Assembly: GCA_048394785.1 (NCBI GenBank)
Contig: DBFJGL010000043.1
Coordinates: forward strand, 1 to 7,242
Direction of reading: 5' to 3'
Source: DBFJGL01 sp048394785
GTDB lineage: Bacteria > Bacillota > Clostridia > Christensenellales > CAG-917
Length of the DNA stretch: 7,242 bases
Shown here: positions 1-6,202 of the stretch, one piece after another
Numbering within the stretch: the stretch's first letter is position 1
Layout of the letters: every line of letters begins with the position of its first letter
Position numbers and translations under genes: made by a program
Notes under the pieces: model-generated
Told to the model about the DNA's origin: nothing
Databases searched by the model: none
The model's input: the letters and a program-made list of their open reading frames with translations, nothing else

Positions 1-489
1 GTTCTCTATGGGCAGAACCCCGTATTCGCAAAAACCTTTCTCCACCGCCGTAAAAACGCTGTTCCAATCCTTGAAATAACTGATTGAGGAAATCTCGAAC
101 ATCTTTTCCGCCGCGATGCTCGAATATGCTCCCTCCACGCCCTGACACGCTACGCTTGCCGTGACGGGGAACGCTCTGTCACCCTCGCTCAGCGCGTTTT
201 CTATTTCGTCTTTCACCTCGGAGCGGGCGTCGAGAATTGTGGACTGATAGGCTTTGCTCGTGTCGAACAGCGTCCCGAACAGCTGTTTTGCATACAATTT
301 TATTTCATCGGGTACAGCCGCCGTAACTCTGTTTACGATTTCCTTTTCGCGCAGGGTGTTTTCCATAGGTATACCGCCCTGCCTTTTCGCAAGCGCAACC
401 TCCCTCGCAAGCCTCATTCTCTGTTCGTAGAGTTTGACTATCTCGTCGTCCGTTTTATCGATGCTCTTTCTGATTTCGCCGATTTCCAT
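1..489 (-). CDS. pheA: Bifunctional chorismate mutase-prephenate dehydratase (P-protein), 3' end outside window
   Basis: This gene makes prephenate from chorismate and then phenylpyruvate, committing carbon to phenylalanine. I see 163 codons from the ATG at 489 to the window edge. Residues 1-82 look like an AroQ-type chorismate mutase. R7, R24, K35, R47 and E48 sit at a constant offset from R11, R28, K39, R51 and E52 of the E. coli enzyme, and Q82 may match its Q88. After a linker, about residues 112-163 begin the prephenate dehydratase domain with ACQGVEGAYS and a segment ending GVLPIEN. The rest of that domain, and any C-terminal ACT domain that would bind phenylalanine, lie beyond the edge. 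The start is supported by AAAGGTG a few bases upstream of the ATG. It is the last visible gene of the operon and the only one not overlapping its neighbour; 141 bases separate it from aroC. N44 replaces the Asp at E. coli position 48, which is a minor difference. Confidence 0.93.
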   Translation of the reverse strand, partial: MEIGEIRKSIDKTDDEIVKLYEQRMRLAREVALAKRQGGIPMENTLREKEIVNRVTAAVPDEIKLYAKQLFGTLFDTSKAYQSTILDARSEVKDEIENALSEGDRAFPVTASVACQGVEGAYSSIAAEKMFEISSISYFKDWNSVFTAVEKGFCEYGVLPIEN

Positions 490-504
490 ACTTCACCTTT
501 ATCG

Positions 505-526
505 GGATAACCCTCGGGATTTATCC
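505..526 (-). other. Small hairpin just upstream of the pheA ribosome binding site
   Basis: On the minus strand GGATAA (526-521) pairs with TTATCC (510-505). Part of the intervening CCC/GGG can also pair, with an AT bulge. The hairpin ends a few bases before the AAAGGTG ribosome binding site of pheA. It has no T-tract, so it is not an intrinsic terminator. It could tune translation, protect a processed 5' end, or be incidental. Confidence 0.35.
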
Positions 527-593
527 TTTCTATATATTTTGTTTTGTGTTATTTCCGTCTGTTTTTATATTCTTTTATCTTATTTTCTATCGT

Positions 594-630
594 CGGTTTG
601 CGCTCCGACTGTTTTCACTCCGACAAACCG
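594..630 (-). other. Long-loop hairpin directly after the aroC stop codon
   Basis: A perfect 7-bp stem, CGGTTTG (630-624) with CAAACCG (600-594), begins immediately after the aroC TGA. Its 23-nt loop carries a direct repeat of GTCGGAG, and the second copy can alternatively pair with CCGAC just beyond the stem. The sequence that follows is A-rich, not T-rich, so efficient intrinsic termination is unlikely. It may be an RNA processing or stability element between aroC and pheA. No convincing -35/-10 pair for a separate pheA promoter is visible in 490-630. Confidence 0.35.
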
Positions 631-1716
631 TCATTTGATTTTGCCGTATTTCAACATTTCGTCAAGCACCGCAATCGCCGCCGCGCTCTCCACCGCCGCA
701 ACCGCGCGAGGTACTATGCACGCGTCGTGTCTTCCTTTTATCTCTATCTCAACTTCCGTACCGTTTTTGAGATTTACGGTGCGCTGCGGTTTGGATATAG
801 AGGGTGTGGGGCGTATGCACACCGAGAACGTAACGGGCATTCCGTTGGATATTCCTCCGTTTATTCCTCCGCTTTTATTGGTCAGAGTCACCACCTTCCC
901 GTCCTCTGAACCGAACGCGTCGTTTGCCTCGCTGCCCCTCATGGAAGCAAGGCCGAACCCTTCTCCGAACTCTATGCCCTTTACGGCGGGCACCCCGAAT
1001 ACCGAATATGCTATTTTCCCTTCCAGCCCCTCCATCATACTTTCGCCTACCGCGCCTGCTTCGAGCCCCAAAATCACGCATTCGACAACGCCGCCTACGC
1101 TGTCGCCCTCTTTTGACGCTTTCGATATAAGTTCAATGACTTTGTCTTTGTTTTCATCAAAAAGCACGCTTAAACCGCCGTTTCTTATTTCTTTAAGTCG
1201 CGCTTCGGTAACTTTCGTACTTTTATAACTTCCGCAGCTCACGCCTCCCACCGACGACACGTATGCGTAAATTCGGACGCCGTTGGCTTTAAGCACTTGG
1301 TGCGCAAGCGCGCCTGCCGCACACAGAGGAGCCGTCAGTCTGCCCGAAAAACGACCGCCGCCCGATTCTATCTTCCCGTCTTTTTCATACATAACGTAAT
1401 CTGCGTGAGAAGGTCTCGGCGTCACAGACAACTGCGCGTAATCCCCCGCTTTGACGGACTTGTTTTCAATGGTCGCGACAAATGCGTTTCCGTCCGTCAC
1501 TCCGTCGGTAATTCCGCTTATTATATTTGTTACGTCTTCCTCTTTGCGAGGCGTGCTCCACACGTTTTTGCCGCTTTTGCGGCGAGCAACAAATTCTTCC
1601 GCCTCTTTCGAGTCGTAGACATATCCCTGCGGCAGTCCCCCCAATATGACCTGCATATTCTCCGAATGCGAGCTGCCCGTAATTTCAAGTTTCAGCCGTT
1701 CAAACGCCGCTTTCAT
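631..1716 (-). CDS. aroC: Chorismate synthase
   Basis: The enzyme converts EPSP to chorismate, the last common step of the shikimate pathway, using reduced FMN as cofactor. The product is 361 aa, the usual family length. Both histidines expected in the active site are present: H17 in GSSHSE and H104 in TPRPSHAD. Other family landmarks are GGGRFSGR (119-126), IRPTPSIS (301-308) and GRHDACIVPRAV (328-339). Several signatures are diverged from the enterobacterial form: GESHG is GSSHS, the RET of the GGR motif is RLT, and the last signature has DAC and AAVES where DPC and PVVEA are usual. I regard this as a clostridial-type variant, still likely active. The ATG at 1716 has GGAGG six bases upstream and lies inside the end of aroA (17-base overlap), so translation is probably coupled. 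Its need for FMN is a loose metabolic link to the FMN-controlled transporter gene at 6387. Confidence 0.95.
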   Translation of the reverse strand: MKAAFERLKLEITGSSHSENMQVILGGLPQGYVYDSKEAEEFVARRKSGKNVWSTPRKEEDVTNIISGITDGVTDGNAFVATIENKSVKAGDYAQLSVTPRPSHADYVMYEKDGKIESGGGRFSGRLTAPLCAAGALAHQVLKANGVRIYAYVSSVGGVSCGSYKSTKVTEARLKEIRNGGLSVLFDENKDKVIELISKASKEGDSVGGVVECVILGLEAGAVGESMMEGLEGKIAYSVFGVPAVKGIEFGEGFGLASMRGSEANDAFGSEDGKVVTLTNKSGGINGGISNGMPVTFSVCIRPTPSISKPQRTVNLKNGTEVEIEIKGRHDACIVPRAVAAVESAAAIAVLDEMLKYGKIK

Positions 1717-3031
1717 TTTTATCCTCCGTTACGTTTCCTCCAAGCCGTCTTAAATCCTCGATAAACGACGGATAAGACTTTGCGATGCACTCAGTGCCCT
1801 CAACCGTACTTTCTCCGTCTGCGGCAAGCGCCGCGACTATCGCGCTCATTGCCATACGGTGGTCGCCGAACCCGTCAAACGAACCGCTTTTTATTCTGCC
1901 TCCGCGTATGTACAGCGAGCCGTCCTTATATTCGCTTATTATTCCCATTTCGTCGAGCATCGACATTACTGCGGATAGTCTGTCGCTTTCTTTATCTCGC
2001 AGTCTGTCCGCGTCGCTTATAACGGAAACGCCGTCGCTTGCCGCCGCGAGTACGGACAACACGGGAACTGTGTCGGGGCAGTCCGAACAATCATATGAAA
2101 ACGCTTTGAGTTTATCTGTCGCGCAAACGCTTATTTTCCCGTCCGTTATTTTGACGTCGGCGCCGGCACGCTTTAATATATCCAGCACTACTTTATCGCC
2201 CTGCGTGCTGTCCGCGTTCATTGAGGCAAGCGTAATCCTGCCCGCCACCGCTCCCGCGACTGCCCAAAATCCCGCCGACGACCAATCTGCGTCCGCCGCA
2301 ATTATATCGGGGGATTTATATGTCTGTCCTTCATCGATAACAAAGCCGCCGTCCGACGCTATACCCCACTCTTCCTTTACCGTCCGTCCCGAAACCGCGC
2401 GGCTTTCAATGCCGAACTTTTTGAGCAGATTGCGCGTTATATCGACATACGGAGCGGAAACAACGTCGCCTTCCAGCGCGATGAGGCATTTTTCTCCCGT
2501 CAGCGGAAGCGCGAGCAGCATACCGGTTATATATTGCGAGCTGACGTCGGCGGGAATTTTATAAACGCCTCCTCTCAGCCTTCCGCCCGCAGTCAACGGC
2601 AAACGGTCGCCTTTAATTTTCGCGCCGCCGTCTTTGAGCGCGTCGAGCAATCCGCCGAGCGGTCTTTGCGAAAGCCGACCTTTTCCGGTAAGCCTGACCG
2701 TTGCGCCCAATGCGCATATTACGGGAAGGATAAATCGCAACGTCGAGCCGCTTTCGCCGCAATCGATAGTTAACAATCCGCTTTTAATTGCTTTATCTCT
2801 ATATTCTGCGCCGCTTGTGATTTTCAAACCCGAATTTGTACGTTCGACTTCTGCGCCCAACACCTCAATTGCACGCATTGTCGCCTCTACGTCTTCTCCC
2901 TCCAAACGCCCTTGAACAAATATTTGTCCCTCGGACAGGAGTGCGGCAATCATAGCTCGGTGCGCTTCCGATTTTGAGGACGGAGGGGTTATTGTCCCGT
3001 TTATGAATGAAGGTCGAACGGTAGCAATCAT
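1700..3031 (-). CDS. aroA: 3-phosphoshikimate 1-carboxyvinyltransferase (EPSP synthase)
   Basis: The enzyme joins phosphoenolpyruvate to shikimate 3-phosphate to give EPSP in the cytoplasm. The product is 443 aa, normal for the family. Landmarks in order are PPSSKSEAHR (16-25, with the substrate-binding K20, S21 and R25), CGESGSTLRF (91-100), SQRP (121-124), SSQY (164-167), D320 in CPDTVPVL, KESDRL (347-352) with E348, DHRMAM (390-395), and KSYPSF near the C-terminus. The loop that contacts phosphoenolpyruvate and glyphosate reads ESGSTLRF where E. coli has NAGTAMRP. The glycine equivalent to G96 is kept, but T97 and P101 positions are Ser and Phe. As far as I know this form is common in clostridia, so no statement about inhibitor tolerance is made. 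The start overlaps the aroB stop as ATGA, with GGGAG and GGA stretches upstream in the aroB 3' end. Confidence 0.96.
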   Translation of the reverse strand: MIATVRPSFINGTITPPSSKSEAHRAMIAALLSEGQIFVQGRLEGEDVEATMRAIEVLGAEVERTNSGLKITSGAEYRDKAIKSGLLTIDCGESGSTLRFILPVICALGATVRLTGKGRLSQRPLGGLLDALKDGGAKIKGDRLPLTAGGRLRGGVYKIPADVSSQYITGMLLALPLTGEKCLIALEGDVVSAPYVDITRNLLKKFGIESRAVSGRTVKEEWGIASDGGFVIDEGQTYKSPDIIAADADWSSAGFWAVAGAVAGRITLASMNADSTQGDKVVLDILKRAGADVKITDGKISVCATDKLKAFSYDCSDCPDTVPVLSVLAAASDGVSVISDADRLRDKESDRLSAVMSMLDEMGIISEYKDGSLYIRGGRIKSGSFDGFGDHRMAMSAIVAALAADGESTVEGTECIAKSYPSFIEDLRRLGGNVTEDKNESGV

Positions 3032-4092
3032 ATTATTCTTCCGCTCCCTTTGAGATAATCTTCCAGCCTGCTATACGGCATATCCTCGACGCGGACGTCG
3101 CCTATGCCGAATATTTTTACAACAGATATCATATCCGTTCCGCCGCCTTTTTTGTCGCGCTTTACATATTGTTTCAAATCAGACCAAGCCCATACCGACT
3201 CGGTGTCGAAGCCGTTTTCTGTAAGCATTTCTATGACTTTTCCGCACTCCGCTTTACTCAGCTCGCCTGCCGCCGTCGCCGCTTGCGCCATAATCCCGAT
3301 GCCGCACGCGACAGCCTTGCCGTGGGAGACTTCCAGCCCGCTGACTTTTTCTATCGCGTGTCCGACCGTATGTCCGAGATTGAGCAGTTTGCGCGGTCCG
3401 TTTTCCCTTTCGTCCCTGCTTACTATATCTGCTTTCGACTGCTGGCACAGCCCGATAAATTCCTCTGCGTTTTCGTCAAAAGCATTATCCGCAATCAATC
3501 GAAACAGCCTTCCGCCCTCGATGATTGCATACTTTATCCCCTCGCCCATTCCGTTTTTTCTTTCCTCGCGCGGCAAGGTTTTAAGCGCGTCCACATCAAA
3601 AAGCACGCACTCGGGCTGATAAAACGCTCCGAGCAAATTCTTGCCTTCGGGCAAATTGACTCCCGTCTTGCCGCCTATGGACGAATCTATCGCGGCAAGC
3701 AATGTGGTAGGCATTTGAACGAGTTTTATGCCGCGCATATACGTTGCCGCAGCAAATCCCGCCATATCGCCCGTAACTCCGCCGCCCAACGCCAGGATTA
3801 TGCCGTCGCGCTTGAAACCCTCTTTCGCAAGCTCGGAAATTATACTCAGATATGTGTCTGAATTTTTATTGCATTCCCCAGCCTCGAAAACAAACGCGCT
3901 AACTTCGAAACCGCCGTCCGTCAAAGATTTCGCGACCGCTTCGCCGTATAACGGATAGACGTTGCCGTCAGACACAATCATTATTCTTTTGCCGCCTAAA
4001 AACCGGCGGATAAAACTTCCGCAACGGGATATTATCCCCCGCTCCGTAATAATCGGGTATCCGCCGCCTGCGCCAACGTTTATTTCAGTCAT
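3028..4092 (-). CDS. aroB: 3-dehydroquinate synthase
   Basis: The enzyme cyclises DAHP to 3-dehydroquinate, the second step of the shikimate pathway, using NAD and a divalent metal, usually zinc. The product is 354 aa, typical. The NAD-binding signature ALGGGVTGDMAGFAAATYMRG spans 101-121, followed by QMPTTLLAAIDSSIGGKTGVN (126-146) and KNLLGAFYQP (151-160). Metal ligands expected from the family are all present: E184 in GMGEGIKYA, the His pair of NLGHTVGHAIE (H241, H245) and H257 in SHGKAVACGI. The residue after HG in that last motif is Lys, where Glu is common; this is a local oddity only. The ATG at 4092 overlaps the end of tyrA by 8 bases and has AAGGAG about ten bases upstream. It is distinguished from related glycerol dehydrogenase-like enzymes by the combined DHQ synthase motifs and its position among aro genes. 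Confidence 0.97.
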   Translation of the reverse strand: MTEINVGAGGGYPIITERGIISRCGSFIRRFLGGKRIMIVSDGNVYPLYGEAVAKSLTDGGFEVSAFVFEAGECNKNSDTYLSIISELAKEGFKRDGIILALGGGVTGDMAGFAAATYMRGIKLVQMPTTLLAAIDSSIGGKTGVNLPEGKNLLGAFYQPECVLFDVDALKTLPREERKNGMGEGIKYAIIEGGRLFRLIADNAFDENAEEFIGLCQQSKADIVSRDERENGPRKLLNLGHTVGHAIEKVSGLEVSHGKAVACGIGIMAQAATAAGELSKAECGKVIEMLTENGFDTESVWAWSDLKQYVKRDKKGGGTDMISVVKIFGIGDVRVEDMPYSRLEDYLKGSGRII

Positions 4093-4945
4093 TTTTCAAC
4101 CGCTCCTTGCGCGCGTTTTCCGCCGCCTCTTTCATACGCACTCCCTCTTGAAGCAACTCTCTGAGTTTGTCCGCGTCGCCCTTGTCGATGGCAAGCTTGA
4201 ACTGCGAGAGCCGCATTATATAATCGGCGAGGTTTTCGGAAAGATAATCCGCATTCTGCAAAAACAATTCCGTCCACATCTCGGGGTTGAGTTTTGCGAC
4301 TCTCGTCATATCCCTGAAACTGCCTGCCGAAAATCCTGCGTGTTGCACGGAGCGCTCGTTCTTTATATAACTGCTCGACGCAATGTGCGCAAGCTGCGAC
4401 GTATAAGCAATCATCTCGTCGTGCTTCTCCGCAGTGCAGATTTCAACGTCCTGCGCGCCTATATCCTTATACAGACGTTTGACCGCCGCCATTGCGTCCA
4501 AATCCTCCGTAACGGGCACGATGACGACGTACGCTCTCTCGAACAGCGACGCCGACGAATGGGAAATGCCGCTGAATTCTCTGCCCGCCATAGGGTGCGC
4601 ACCCACAAATCTTATCTCGGGATATTTTGCGCCCAACTCCTTCATCGCGTCCGTCACAAGCCGCTTGTTGCCGCAGCAATCGGTGACTATCGCGCCCTTT
4701 TTAAGACGCGGACAAATATCCTTCATCATTGCGACGGCTGCCGTCGGACAAAGCGCGAACACTGCCATATCCATATCCGATACGTTATCGTCCGTAAGTC
4801 TGTCGTGATATGCGTTGAGCAACGAACCTTTAAGCAAAGCCGACTCGTCGCAATCGTACGCAAACACTTTGTGCTCCGTCTTAGACACTATCGCACGCCC
4901 CAACGAGCCGCCGATAAGTCCCAATCCTATAATGGCTATATTCAT
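4085..4945 (-). CDS. tyrA: Prephenate dehydrogenase
   Basis: The enzyme oxidatively decarboxylates prephenate to 4-hydroxyphenylpyruvate, the precursor of tyrosine. The product is 286 aa, the size of the stand-alone two-domain form, with no fused chorismate mutase and no C-terminal ACT domain. The Rossmann motif GLGLIGGSLG covers residues 7-16, and D31 at the end of the second strand suggests preference for NAD over NADP. Family motifs GAHPMAGRE (115-122), TSQLAH (182-187) and SFRDMTRVA (209-217) are clear. Arogenate dehydrogenase activity cannot be excluded from sequence. The start overlaps the DAHP synthase stop as ATGA, with an AGGG upstream. With pheA in the same transcript, the operon feeds both Tyr and Phe, which agrees with the Phe and Tyr codons of the leader peptide. 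Confidence 0.94.
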   Translation of the reverse strand: MNIAIIGLGLIGGSLGRAIVSKTEHKVFAYDCDESALLKGSLLNAYHDRLTDDNVSDMDMAVFALCPTAAVAMMKDICPRLKKGAIVTDCCGNKRLVTDAMKELGAKYPEIRFVGAHPMAGREFSGISHSSASLFERAYVVIVPVTEDLDAMAAVKRLYKDIGAQDVEICTAEKHDEMIAYTSQLAHIASSSYIKNERSVQHAGFSAGSFRDMTRVAKLNPEMWTELFLQNADYLSENLADYIMRLSQFKLAIDKGDADKLRELLQEGVRMKEAAENARKERLKND

Positions 4946-5958
4946 AAATCCCTGTGCTTTCCTACGACGGGAAGCATAACGTCCGTCGCTTTGACAACGT
5001 CTGCAAACTGCTCGGGCGTCAGCGACTGCGCGCCGTCGGACAGCGCGTGCGACGGGTCGTTGTGCACCTCGATCATAAGTCCGTCCGCGCCTGCGCCTAC
5101 GCTTGCAAGACTAAGCGGTTTTACCAGCCTCGACACTCCGCTCGCGTGAGAGGGGTCCACTATGACGGGCAAATGCGTACGCTCCTTCAAAATGGGTATC
5201 GCCGACAAATCGAGAGTATTGCGCGTATACGGCTCGTAAGTTCTTATGCCGCGCTCGCAAAGTATGACGTTATAATTGCCCTCCGACATAATGTATTCCG
5301 CGCTCATAAGCCATTCCTCTATGGTGGCGGCAAGACCGCGTTTTAACAGAATAGGAGTTTTAAGCTTACCCAAACGCTTCAACAAGTCAAAGTTCTGCAT
5401 ATTGCGCGCGCCTACCTGAATTATATCCACGTCCTCGAAATCGTCTATATAATGTTCGCTCATAATCTCGGTCACAATGGGCATACCCGTTTCTTTCTTT
5501 GCTATGCGAAGGAGATTGAGTCCGTCAAGACCGAGCCCCTGAAACGCGTACGGCGAAGTGCGGGGCTTGAATGCGCCTCCCCTCAAAAACGTTGCGCCCG
5601 ACTCTTTTACGGCTTTTGCGACGGATACGATTTGCTTCTCGTTCTCCACCGAGCACGGACCTGCGATTATTTGAAAATGACCGCCGCCGAACTTATGTCC
5701 GCAAACGTCTATTATCGTGTCTTCCGGGTGAAATTTTCTGTTCGCGTTTTTATACGGCTCCTGCACGCGGGTTACGCTCTCCACTATGTCCAGCGAGCGC
5801 ACAAGGTCTATATCCACCTTTGTCGTGTCGCCCACAAGTCCTATGACTATGGAGTTTTCGCCTTCGCTGATATGAATGCCGAGTCCGAGACCTTTTATCC
5901 ATTTGGTCAGGTTTTCGATTTGTTTTTTGTCCTGATTTTTCTTTACTACGACTATCAT
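4942..5958 (-). CDS. aroF: DAHP synthase, type I-beta with N-terminal ferredoxin-like regulatory domain
   Basis: The enzyme condenses phosphoenolpyruvate and erythrose 4-phosphate to DAHP, the entry step of aromatic synthesis. The product is 338 aa, matching the length of the Thermotoga maritima type. Residues 1 to about 70 form the ferredoxin-like domain that in this subfamily mediates feedback inhibition by Tyr or Phe. The TIM barrel follows, with IIAGPCSVE (97-105), FLRGGAFKPRTSPYAFQG (124-141) and IVDPSHASG (266-274). Metal ligands expected from the T. maritima enzyme are present as C102, H271, E297 and D308. The start at 5958 is set by GAGAGG at 5969-5964, five bases before the ATG. It is the first full-length gene of the operon and is preceded by an intrinsic terminator and a Phe/Tyr-rich leader frame. 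The step therefore seems controlled at two levels, enzyme feedback and transcription attenuation. The symbol is a convention; aroG or aroA(G) names are also used. Confidence 0.96.
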   Translation of the reverse strand: MIVVVKKNQDKKQIENLTKWIKGLGLGIHISEGENSIVIGLVGDTTKVDIDLVRSLDIVESVTRVQEPYKNANRKFHPEDTIIDVCGHKFGGGHFQIIAGPCSVENEKQIVSVAKAVKESGATFLRGGAFKPRTSPYAFQGLGLDGLNLLRIAKKETGMPIVTEIMSEHYIDDFEDVDIIQVGARNMQNFDLLKRLGKLKTPILLKRGLAATIEEWLMSAEYIMSEGNYNVILCERGIRTYEPYTRNTLDLSAIPILKERTHLPVIVDPSHASGVSRLVKPLSLASVGAGADGLMIEVHNDPSHALSDGAQSLTPEQFADVVKATDVMLPVVGKHRDL

Positions 5959-5972
5959 TGCGTCCTCTCATT

Positions 5973-5998
5973 AAAAAAACCGTCACGGTGTGACGGTT
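5973..5998 (-). terminator. Intrinsic terminator in the aro operon leader (attenuator)
   Basis: On the minus strand AACCGTCAC (5998-5990) pairs perfectly with GTGACGGTT (5986-5978) around a 3-nt ACC loop. The 3' arm runs into seven consecutive T (5979-5973). The T-tract ends only 14 bases before the aroF start codon, and no full-length gene lies between it and the promoter at 6131-6103, so it can only act as a conditional terminator for the operon. On the plus strand the hairpin is not followed by a T-run, so it works in one direction. Confidence 0.9.
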
Positions 5999-6027
5999 CT
6001 TCCACGTTAAAATATTTCCGCACACCG
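5986..6027 (-). promoter_or_regulatory. Predicted antiterminator of the aro attenuator
   Basis: CGGTGTGCGG (6027-6018) can pair with CCG, a bulged T, then CACACCG (5996-5986), giving 10 bp with one bulge. The second strand is the 5' arm and loop of the terminator, so the two structures exclude each other. The first strand begins 3 nt after the stop codon of the leader frame. A weak 5-bp hairpin, ATTTC with GAAAT, would otherwise hold part of it in a loop. The pairing was found by eye; folding energies were not computed. Confidence 0.7.
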
Positions 6028-6030
6028 AAA

Positions 6031-6096
6031 TTAAGACTTCTTGTTAAAGCCGAAATAAAAGTAATATGCGCCGAAAAACATCTTGTCTTTGTTCAT
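6031..6096 (-). CDS. Phe/Tyr-rich leader peptide of the aro operon
   Basis: This is a 21-codon frame from ATG at 6096 to TAA at 6033-6031. Residues 1-6 are MNKDKM, residues 7-17 are FFGAYYFYFGF, and it ends NKKS. Five Phe and three Tyr fall within eleven codons, and there is no Trp. It lies between a promoter and a terminator in front of an operon making Phe and Tyr, as expected for a peptide whose translation senses charged tRNA-Phe and tRNA-Tyr. Stalling at the aromatic codons would leave the downstream antiterminator strand free; completion would place a ribosome over it. There is no good ribosome binding site before the first ATG, and the predicted transcription start lies at or within a few bases of it, so it may be translated as a leaderless mRNA. 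The second ATG (codon 6) is an alternative start. The mechanism is inferred from analogy with pheL and trpL type attenuators. Confidence 0.82.
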   Translation of the reverse strand: MNKDKMFFGAYYFYFGFNKKS

Positions 6097-6102
6097 ACTT
6101 AA

Positions 6103-6131
6103 AGTTTATAACCGCCCCGAAGATTTGTCAA
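6103..6131 (-). promoter_or_regulatory. Sigma-A-type promoter of the aro operon
   Basis: The -35 box TTGACA is at 6131-6126. The -10 can be read as TATAAA at 6110-6105 (15-bp spacer) or TAAACT at 6108-6103 (17-bp spacer). The 17-bp reading predicts transcription starting at about 6096, which is the A of the leader-peptide ATG; the 15-bp reading starts one to three bases earlier. No other convincing minus-strand promoter is seen between 6131 and 6200. Confidence 0.75.
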
Positions 6132-6161
6132 GAAATGAGCGAATTAAATTTCAAAAAAATG

Positions 6162-6190
6162 TTGACATATGCCTTTTCTGGGGCTATATT
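6162..6190 (+). promoter_or_regulatory. Sigma-A-type promoter of the FMN riboswitch-ribU unit
   Basis: A perfect TTGACA (6162-6167), a 17-bp spacer, and TATATT (6185-6190) predict a start near 6197, just before the first helix of the riboswitch aptamer. The -35 box is 30 bp from the -35 box of the divergent aro promoter. Confidence 0.88.
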
Positions 6191-6202
6191 GAAATAAATC
6201 AA

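Noticed and set aside
490..600. Separate promoter for pheA
   Set aside because: TATAAA- and TATATA-like -10 boxes exist in the A-rich spacer, but no acceptable -35 box lies 16-18 bases upstream of either.
434..1228. Long plus-strand frame (264 codons) opposite aroC and the aroC-pheA spacer
   Set aside because: It is antisense to a well-supported aroC, has no family-like motifs and no ribosome binding site, and is explained by the codon composition of the opposite strand.
3962..5149. Plus-strand frame of 395 codons opposite aroB, tyrA and the end of aroF
   Set aside because: It is entirely antisense to three genes with clear catalytic motifs, and its translation is Arg/His-rich low-quality sequence. 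No promoter or ribosome binding site supports it.
5973..6096. T-box riboswitch in the aro leader
   Set aside because: Part of the region, GTGG then AACCG before the terminator, loosely recalls a T-box antiterminator. However, the leader is only about 120-140 nt, lacks room for a specifier stem I, and lacks the full conserved T-box sequence; the aromatic leader frame explains it better.
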